Of a stretch of DNA of 64,000 nt, positions 58,845-64,000 are shown one piece after another. Source of the DNA: an uncultured Lentisphaerota bacterium (lineage in GTDB: Bacteria > Verrucomicrobiota > Kiritimatiellia > CAIQIC01); NCBI GenBank assembly GCA_903896925.1, contig CAITZM010000136.1, positions 34,464 to 98,463 of the forward strand. Direction: 5' to 3'. The position numbers were made by a program, and so were the translations under genes. The notes beneath the pieces were generated by a model, which worked only from the letters and a program-made list of their open reading frames with translations, was not told the origin of the DNA and did no database searches. Position 1 is the stretch's first letter, and each line of letters begins with the position of its first letter.

Positions 58845-59468
58845 TTACTCGCTTCCCAGTTCGACGTTCCAATAGGCCAGATCGAGAAAATGGCACCAGC
58901 TGTGGTCGGCAGCGACCGCGAACTGGAGCTCGACGAACGGGCGCCAGCGCGGCTTCTTGGGCCGGCGGATCAGGCGCATGCCGGCCTCCTCCGGCGACCG
59001 GCTGCCCTTGCGCCGGTTGCACGCGATGCAGCTGCACACGACGTTGGTCCAGTTCGTCAGGCCGCCGTGCATGCGCGGCGTGATGTGGTCGATGTTGAGC
59101 TCCTTGCGGTCGAATTTCTTCCCGCAATACTGGCAGGTGTTGCGGTCGCGCTCGAAGATGTTGTGCCGCGTGAACTTGACCTCCTTGTTCGGGAAGCGGT
59201 CGAAGAACAGCAGCAGGATGATCCGCGGAATGCGGATGCGCAGCGAGATGGTGCGCACGATCTCCTGCTCGGCGACGCCGGCCCCGGCCTCGGAGAAGTC
59301 GCACCACTCGCGGAAGGAGAAGGTGCGGTACTCGCCGTCGTTCATGGCGACGACGACCTGGGCGTGGCCGCCGCAGAGCAGCGTCAGGGCGCGCTCGACG
59401 GTGCACACATGCACCGCCTGCCACAGCCGGTTGAGCACCAGCACGGAATTTTGCAGCGCCGCATTCAT
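58845..59468 (-). CDS. HNH endonuclease family protein
   Basis: 207 residues, ATG at 59468. N-terminal beta/alpha part (VLVLNRLWQAVHVCTVERAL, LLCGGHAQVVVAMNDGEYRT) is the layout common to bacterial HNH proteins of the RNA-guided-nuclease-like or 'restriction-like' group. Then the nuclease core FERDRNTCQYCGKKFDRKEL, NIDHITPRMHGGLTNWTNVV and CSCIACNRRKGSR: two CxxC pairs hold a structural zinc, and DH...N...H/N residues form the active site. Probably cuts DNA; natural role unknown in this class. Followed by the Cys-rich acidic gene. Confidence 0.88.
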   Translation of the reverse strand: MNAALQNSVLVLNRLWQAVHVCTVERALTLLCGGHAQVVVAMNDGEYRTFSFREWCDFSEAGAGVAEQEIVRTISLRIRIPRIILLLFFDRFPNKEVKFTRHNIFERDRNTCQYCGKKFDRKELNIDHITPRMHGGLTNWTNVVCSCIACNRRKGSRSPEEAGMRLIRRPKKPRWRPFVELQFAVAADHSWCHFLDLAYWNVELGSE

Positions 59469-59551
59469 CGCCACTCGCTCCGCAGAAGTTGCCGCAGAAA
59501 CTAGCCGATTGCGGCGCGCCTGTAAAGCGGCTTGCGGTGCGCGCATTTGCA

Positions 59552-59580
59552 TTGACGCCCCGCGCCGCGGCCGATAGCGT
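59552..59580 (+). promoter_or_regulatory. Promoter, copy 1 of a duplicated sequence
   Basis: TTGACG (59552-59557), 17-bp spacer, TAGCGT (59575-59580). It lies 221 bp upstream of the SGNH gene and 84 bp upstream of the HNH gene, pointing at the former. The surrounding 45 bp recur at 62520-62565. Confidence 0.45.
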
Positions 59581-59714
59581 CGCCGACTGTGGCGGGTGTG
59601 GCGCACACCACCCGGTTCATTCAGCGCGCCTGGGATATGCAACGACCCCTGCCGGCTTGTCCGGCAGGTGCAGAAGTTTTGCGGCTAGCAAGCAATAGCC
59701 CTGAAACTTTCGCT

Positions 59715-59735
59715 CCGGCGGGGCAAGCCCGCCGG
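59715..59735. repeat. GC-rich hairpin
   Basis: CCGGCGGG, five-base loop, CCCGCCGG, in the leader of the SGNH gene. No T-run, so it is not a terminator; it could be a divergent REP-like element. Confidence 0.35.
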
Positions 59736-59800
59736 GGGCGTCGGCGGCTTTTAGCGATGCCATCACGCGGGGAAAAGTTGGATGGCACGGAAGGACAAAG

Positions 59801-61159
59801 ATGAAAAAAACAAGCTGGGCTTGCGTCGGGTTGCTGGTGGCGGCGGTCACGGCGCCGGGCGCCGGGCTGCGCAACCCGCATGTCCGGGACGGGCTCGAAC
59901 TGTCCGCCCAAGGAGCCGCCGTCGTGGTGGCGCCCGGCGCCTGCGAAATCAACGGGCAGGTGGTGCGCGTGGCGGTGGCCATCGCGCTGCCGGTGGCGCC
60001 CGGGCCGGTCGTGAGCGTGACCAACGATCCCCCCTACCGCCTCTCGGCCGACAAGCCGCAGGGCTTTGCCAAGGGCACGCGGCTGCGCGGCCCGAACGCC
60101 CGCGATGTCAACGCCTGCGGCTCGCTCGTGTCCGCTTCGCTGGAAGTGCGCGCGAAGGATGGCGCGTTGCTCAAGCTGGGTGAGGATTATCTGCTGGATG
60201 CCGCCTGGGGCCACCTCGGCATCGGGCCGCACAGTTCCGTGACGACCAACGATCCCGTCACCGCCACCTATCGTTACGCGCTCCTGCGGATGGATACGAT
60301 CCAGGTGTCGGCGGATGGCAAGGTCTCCTTGAAGCCCGGCGTGGCGCGCGTCAGCGCGCCGGTGCCGCCCGCGGCCGATGCCGGCTGCCTCGCGCTGGCC
60401 CATGTCTTCGTCAACTACGGCGACACGACGGTGCATCAGGATCAGCTCTTCACCATCGCGGAAACGCCGGAGCAGGCGATCACCGCCTCAACGCCGGGTC
60501 GGATACCCAAAACGCTTGCGTTGCTCAAGGCCGGCAAGCCGGTGACGGTCGTGTGCTGGGGCGACTCCGTCACCGCCGGCGGCAACGCCTCGACGCCGGA
60601 CAAGCGCTACGTGGACGTCTTCGCCGCCGGCCTGCGCGAGCGCTTTCCTCAGGCGCAGCTTACCGTGTCGAATATCAGTGCCGGTGGTTCCCGCAGCGCG
60701 AACTGGCTGTTCCCCGACAAGTTCCCCTACCGCACCCTGCGCGGCGCCGCCAGCCCGTGCCAGTTCCAGCGCATCCTCGACGCGAAGCCCGACCTCGTGA
60801 CCATCGAGTTCGTCAACGACGCGGGCCTCACGCCCGCGCAGGTCGAGGAAACCTACAGCGATATTCTTACGCGCCTGCAGCCGCTCGGCACGGAGGTCGT
60901 GCTCATCACGCCCCATTACACCATGCTCAAGATGATGGGCTTTGCGAATATGGCCGGGCAGGACCGGCGGCCCTATGTGCTGGCGCTCCGCCAGTTTGCC
61001 GGCAAGCACAGCGTGGGCCTCGCCGACGCCTCGGCGCGCTGGGAACATCTCTGGAAGGAAGGCCTGCCCTACCTGACCCTCCTGGACAACACCATCAACC
61101 ATCCCGACGACCGCGGCCACCGCCTGTTCGCGGAGGAGCTGTGGAAGTGTTTCCGGTGA
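59801..61159 (+). CDS. Exported SGNH/GDSL-type hydrolase
   Basis: 452 residues with signal peptide (TSWACVGLLVAAVTAPGAG). A beta-rich N-terminal domain to about 240 precedes the SGNH core: VTVVCWGDSVTAGGNAS with the nucleophile in GDS, NISAGGSRSANWLFP, DLVTIEFVNDAG with the Asn region, and NTINHPDDRGHRLFAEEL with the Asp-His pair. Expected to deacylate polysaccharide in the periplasm. CGGAAGGACAAAG precedes the ATG. About 120 bp separate it from the WbsX-like gene; both point away from the minus-strand block. Confidence 0.85.
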   Translation: MKKTSWACVGLLVAAVTAPGAGLRNPHVRDGLELSAQGAAVVVAPGACEINGQVVRVAVAIALPVAPGPVVSVTNDPPYRLSADKPQGFAKGTRLRGPNARDVNACGSLVSASLEVRAKDGALLKLGEDYLLDAAWGHLGIGPHSSVTTNDPVTATYRYALLRMDTIQVSADGKVSLKPGVARVSAPVPPAADAGCLALAHVFVNYGDTTVHQDQLFTIAETPEQAITASTPGRIPKTLALLKAGKPVTVVCWGDSVTAGGNASTPDKRYVDVFAAGLRERFPQAQLTVSNISAGGSRSANWLFPDKFPYRTLRGAASPCQFQRILDAKPDLVTIEFVNDAGLTPAQVEETYSDILTRLQPLGTEVVLITPHYTMLKMMGFANMAGQDRRPYVLALRQFAGKHSVGLADASARWEHLWKEGLPYLTLLDNTINHPDDRGHRLFAEELWKCFR

Positions 61160-61193
61160 TGCCCCGGCCTGCATGGGCAGAGGGCATGTGGCT

Positions 61194-61215
61194 GTAGCCG
61201 GGTCTCGGACTCGGC
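61194..61215 (+). repeat. REP-like GTAG hairpin
   Basis: GTAG, CCGGGTC, loop TCG, GACTCGGC (one G-T mismatch), 35 bp after the SGNH gene. Confidence 0.5.
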
Positions 61216-61283
61216 GTTTGGTTAAATCGTTAGCGGTGTCGTCAACAGGTTTGGTGTTTGTGAGAAAAAAGGAGCGACGGGCT

Positions 61284-62507
61284 ATGAATAAACTACGGGT
61301 CGTTTATGTGGCAGGGCTGTTGGCGGTGGGCTGCAGCATCGCGGCGGCCGCTGCGGAGTCGAAGGCTGCGTCGTCGTCGGGCTATGACATCGCCGCCTAT
61401 TACTGGCCAGCCTATCATCCCGAGGAGCGCTGGAATTCCTTCTTCAAGGGGAACCTCGGCGAGTGGGAGATCATCCGGGACTGCAAGCCTCGGTTCCCGG
61501 GACATCAGCAGCCCAACGTGCCGGCTTGGGGTTACGAGAACGAGACCGACCCGCTCGTCATGGAAAAGAAAATCGCCGCCGCCGCCAGTCACGGGGTGAA
61601 CGTGTTGATTTTCGACTGGTACTGGTACGACAACCAGCCGTTCCTGGAGGAGTGTCTCGACAACGGCTTCCTCAAGGCCCGCAACAACGACCAGGTCAAA
61701 TTCTTCCTGATGTGGGCAAATCACGACGCCGGCTCGCTGTGGAACATCGAGAAATCCGGCCTGCCTAACAAGGTCATCTGGCCCGGCGCGGTGGACCGCG
61801 CAACCTTCGACACCGTGGTGGACCGCGTCATCGCGCGGTACATGCACCATCCCTCCTACTACAAGATCGAGGGCAAGCCCGTCTTCTCCATCTACGAACT
61901 GGGCACGCTGATCAAGGGCCTGGGCGGCGTGGAGCAGACGAAAGCGGCGCTCGATTCCTTCCGCGCCAAGGTCAAGGCGGCGGGGTTCCCGGGCCTGCAC
62001 ATCCAGGCCATCCTGTGGTCGAACATCCCGGCGAGCCTGTCCATGGTCCCCGGCGATCGGGCCAACACCCAGGACAACACGGTCAAGGCGCTGGGGATCG
62101 ACAGCCTGACGAACTATCAATGGTGCCATCTGGTCGTACCCAAGGGCGATTACAAGGACTGGGCCGAGCAGGCCATCGCCAACTGGGAGCCATGGGTTCA
62201 GAAGTTTTCCGTGCCCTATTACCCGCACGTCTCCACGGGTTGGGATACCAACCCGCGCTTCAAGAAATTCAACGAGACCACGATCGTCAACCGGTCGCCG
62301 GAACTGTTCGTCAGCTATCTGCGGCGCGCCAAGGACTACGTGGATCAGCACAAGTTGCAGCCCAAGCTGGTCACCATCAACTCGTGGAACGAATGGAGCG
62401 AAGGCAGCTACCTGGAGCCGGATGAGCGGTTCGGCATGAAGTATCTGGAGGCCGTGCGCGACGTCTTCGGCGTCAACGGCACGGTGCCTCCGTCACAGCC
62501 GCGGTAA
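61284..62507 (+). CDS. Exported WbsX-like (GH99-like domain) protein
   Basis: 407 residues with signal peptide (VVYVAGLLAVGCSIAAAAAE). YDIAAYYWPAYHPEERWNSF, VPAWGYENETDPLVMEKKIA, GVNVLIFDWYWYDNQPFLEE, FFLMWANHDAG, KPVFSIYELGTLIKGL and TINSWNEWSEGSYLEPDER form the barrel of the glycosyltransferase WbsX / GH99-like family (PF14307). WNEWSEGSYLEPD is the most distinctive block. Activity in this family is poorly known; related barrels cleave mannosides. AAAAAAGGAGCGACGG precedes the ATG at 61284. Alone, between two REP-bearing intergenic regions. Confidence 0.83.
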   Translation: MNKLRVVYVAGLLAVGCSIAAAAAESKAASSSGYDIAAYYWPAYHPEERWNSFFKGNLGEWEIIRDCKPRFPGHQQPNVPAWGYENETDPLVMEKKIAAAASHGVNVLIFDWYWYDNQPFLEECLDNGFLKARNNDQVKFFLMWANHDAGSLWNIEKSGLPNKVIWPGAVDRATFDTVVDRVIARYMHHPSYYKIEGKPVFSIYELGTLIKGLGGVEQTKAALDSFRAKVKAAGFPGLHIQAILWSNIPASLSMVPGDRANTQDNTVKALGIDSLTNYQWCHLVVPKGDYKDWAEQAIANWEPWVQKFSVPYYPHVSTGWDTNPRFKKFNETTIVNRSPELFVSYLRRAKDYVDQHKLQPKLVTINSWNEWSEGSYLEPDERFGMKYLEAVRDVFGVNGTVPPSQPR

Positions 62508-62532
62508 GACGGGCCCGCCGCGCACATTAGCA

Positions 62533-62561
62533 TTGACGCGCCGCACCGCCGCCGATAGCGT
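62533..62561 (+). promoter_or_regulatory. Promoter, copy 2 of a duplicated sequence
   Basis: TTGACG (62533-62538), 17-bp spacer, TAGCGT (62556-62561); would make a ~270-nt leader for mutS. Confidence 0.4.
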
Positions 62562-62643
62562 CGCCGCCATGTTGCAGGCGCTGCAAAATCACCATATTCC
62601 GGCCGTTCCTCAGACCTCTGCGGTACCGACCAAGGCCTGTTGC

Positions 62644-62666
62644 GCCGGGTCGGTGACCTGGCCTAC
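62644..62666 (-). repeat. REP-like GTAG hairpin, reverse orientation
   Basis: GCCGGGTC, loop GGT, GACCTGGC, CTAC. The minus strand is nearly identical to the element at 49911-49933. Confidence 0.55.
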
Positions 62667-62697
62667 AACGAAAAGTGCAGCTTTTACTGAGGATTCT

Positions 62698-62721
62698 GTA
62701 GGCCGCGTGACCTCACGCGGC
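62698..62721 (+). repeat. REP-like GTAG hairpin
   Basis: GTAG, GCCGCGTGA, loop CC, TCACGCGGC: perfect 9-bp stem. Forms a divergent pair with the element at 62644-62666. Confidence 0.6.
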
Positions 62722-62782
62722 GTCTTGCGCGACTGTCATCAGACCTTGGAAACGCGGCTGAGAACATCGACCGACCTGCTTT

Positions 62783-62823
62783 CACTTCGATGTTCGATGT
62801 TGAATGTTCGGTGTTCGATGTTC
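62783..62823 (-). repeat. 41-bp dispersed repeat, copy B
   Basis: Reverse complement of 49867-49907 without any mismatch. It ends 13 bp before the ATG of mutS, so it forms the 5' leader of that mRNA. A 17-bp part also occurs at 17672-17688. Confidence 0.85.
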
Positions 62824-62836
62824 GCCGGAGGCTTTC

Positions 62837-64000
62837 ATGAGTGAGGTCACCACGCCCTTGATGGGCCAGTACCGCAAGCTCAAGGGCGAACTGCCGCCGG
62901 GCACGCTGCTGTTCTTCCGGCTCGGCGATTTCTACGAGATGTTCTACGACGACGCGATCGAGGCCTCGCGCATCCTCAACCTCACCCTGACCAAGCGCCA
63001 GCAGGTCCCCATGTGCGGCGTGCCGCACCACGCGGCGGAGATGTACCTCGCCAAGCTGATCAAGGCCGGCAAGAAGGTCGCCATCAGCGAGCAGATGGAG
63101 GAGGCGTCCGCCACCAAGGGCCTCGTGCGGCGCGACGTGGTCCGCATCGTCACGCCCGGCACCGTGCTCGAGGAGCAGGTGCTCGACGCGCACCTGCACA
63201 ACTACCTCGCCGGCCTGTGCTGCGCCGACGGCATCTTCGGGCTCGCCATGCTGGACCTCTCCACCGGCGCCTTCTGGATCGAGCAGTTCGGCTCCGCGGC
63301 CGCGCTCGGCGATGCGCTCGCGCGCGGCGCGCCCAGCGAGTGCGTCGTGCCGGAGAGCCTGCGCGAGAGCGCCGAGCTGGCCGCGCTGTTCCCCGCCGGC
63401 GGGCCGACGCTGCTGAGCGTCCGCGAGGACTGGACCTTCGAGCCCGACTTCGTCGCCGACCTGCTGCTGCGGCACTTCAAGGTGCATTCGCTCGACGGCT
63501 TCGGCTGCGCGGGCGAGAAGGTCGCCGTCCGCGCCGCGGGCGCGGTGCTGCACTACGTCACCGACGAGCTGCGCCGCAACGCGGCCCACGTCCGCGCGCT
63601 GCACGTGAAGACCTCGGCGGATTTTCTGGTGATGGACGAGGGCACGGTGGCCCACCTCGACCTCGTGCCCACGCGCAGCATGGCGGCCGGCGCGCCGACG
63701 CTGCTCGGCGTCCTCGACAAGACCGCGACGCCGATGGGCGGCCGGCTGCTGCGCGACTGGCTGCTGCGCCCGCTCGCGCGCTGCGCCTCCATCGTGGCGC
63801 GGCAGGATGCCATCGAGGCGCTGACGCGCGATCGCGCGCTGCTCCACGACCTGCGCACGCAGCTGGCGGAGATCCGCGACCTCGAACGGCTGATCGCCCG
63901 GCTCGGCGCGGGCGGCGGCAACGCGCGCGAATTGCAGGCGCTGGCTCGCTCGCTCGCCGCGCTGCCGGCGCTGCGCGCACTACTCGCGGCCCAGCCCGCG
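62837..64000 (+). CDS. mutS: DNA mismatch repair protein MutS, 5' part
   Basis: First 388 codons; the gene runs off the right edge (family length about 850-900). TTPLMGQYRKLKGELPPGTL, FRLGDFYEMFYDDA (the mismatch-binding Phe-x-Glu motif), VPMCGVPHHAAEMYLAKLIK, RIVTPGTVLE and AMLDLSTGAFWIEQF cover the mismatch-recognition and connector domains; DFLVMDEGTVAHLDLV and LLGVLDKTATPMGGRLLRDW open the lever domain. Recognises mismatches and small loops in duplex DNA. GGAGGCTTTC precedes the ATG. Its leader is made of the repeats listed above. Confidence 0.96.
   Translation, partial: MSEVTTPLMGQYRKLKGELPPGTLLFFRLGDFYEMFYDDAIEASRILNLTLTKRQQVPMCGVPHHAAEMYLAKLIKAGKKVAISEQMEEASATKGLVRRDVVRIVTPGTVLEEQVLDAHLHNYLAGLCCADGIFGLAMLDLSTGAFWIEQFGSAAALGDALARGAPSECVVPESLRESAELAALFPAGGPTLLSVREDWTFEPDFVADLLLRHFKVHSLDGFGCAGEKVAVRAAGAVLHYVTDELRRNAAHVRALHVKTSADFLVMDEGTVAHLDLVPTRSMAAGAPTLLGVLDKTATPMGGRLLRDWLLRPLARCASIVARQDAIEALTRDRALLHDLRTQLAEIRDLERLIARLGAGGGNARELQALARSLAALPALRALLAAQPA

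Larger units (their letters stand above)
59469..59800. other. Divergent intergenic region with a promoter copy and hairpins
   Basis: Between the HNH gene (minus) and the SGNH gene (plus). Holds the duplicated promoter sequence (59552-59580) and a stable hairpin CCGGCGGG / CCCGCCGG (59715-59735). The remainder shows no gene. Confidence 0.45.
62508..62836. other. Intergenic region upstream of mutS, dense in repeats
   Basis: Contains the second promoter copy (62533-62561), a reverse and a forward REP-like hairpin (62644-62666, 62698-62721), a half copy of the TTCCAAG motif (near 62746-62757) and the second 41-bp repeat (62783-62823). No gene. Confidence 0.5.

Noticed and set aside
62569..62688. 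Small reading frames in the mutS leader
   Set aside because: Different frames give short peptides, but they cross two hairpins and have no ribosome site or family likeness.

Overview
The window is GC-rich bacterial DNA with dense, mostly plus-strand genes. It most likely comes from the PVC superphylum, in the Kiritimatiellota / Lentisphaerae / Verrucomicrobiota range. The reasons are an Akkermansia-type pilus-like gene set (Ig-like protein, PilM, Amuc_1100-like, Amuc_1099-like, secretin) at 23.6-31.2 kb, many Tat- or Sec-exported carbohydrate enzymes, three exported Gfo/Idh/MocA oxidoreductases, a DUF1080 protein, a WbsX-type protein and an HzsA-like cytochrome. The exact taxon is inference; there is no rRNA here.

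Layout. 0-2 kb (minus): 5' part of larB, a small zincin metallopeptidase and a Tat-exported oxidoreductase. 2.4-3.3 kb: an antitoxin with a truncated toxin, and a lower-GC Cys-rich protein. 3.7-20.4 kb: a polysaccharide-degradation block (sialate O-acetylesterase, DUF4450 glycosidase-like protein, TIM-barrel proteins, broken lyase-like gene, SGNH esterase, serine hydrolase, PL9-like lyase, large beta-helix protein), much of it translationally coupled through ATGA overlaps. 20.8-23.5 kb: lipoprotein, outer-membrane protein, alpha-L-fucosidase and tRNA-Gly. 23.6-31.2 kb: pilus/secretin operon behind a clear promoter. 31.4-36.6 kb: housekeeping genes (5'-3' exonuclease, GT-C-like membrane protein, coaE, rho with a textbook terminator). 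36.7-50.7 kb: AraC regulator followed by a long run of exported sugar-metabolism and redox genes (two oxidoreductases, HzsA-like cytochrome, ThuA, beta-propeller, serine protease, GH43, sugar isomerase, URO-D-like, DUF1080). 51-59.5 kb (minus): frameshifted YhcG nuclease inside a duplicated heparinase tail, heparinase II/III, MntA/HepT-type pair, GH78 rhamnosidase, Cys-rich acidic protein and HNH nuclease. 59.8-64 kb: SGNH hydrolase, WbsX-like protein and 5' part of mutS.

Function. The enzymes fit a free-living or gut/sediment polysaccharide degrader attacking pectin-, fucose-, rhamnose- and uronate-containing, acetylated glycans. The oxidoreductases, sugar isomerases and DUF1080 protein suggest an oxidative 3-keto-glycoside route beside classical hydrolysis. 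Noncoding DNA is unusually structured: at least a dozen GTAG-hairpin (REP-like) elements with different stem sequences, a TTCCAAG/CTTGGAA palindrome in front of three glycan genes, and a perfect 41-bp inverted dispersed repeat. Several genes are broken (lyase-like protein, ThuA, YhcG, toxin, heparinase copy). These are real features of the strain or assembly errors; the sequence alone cannot say which.
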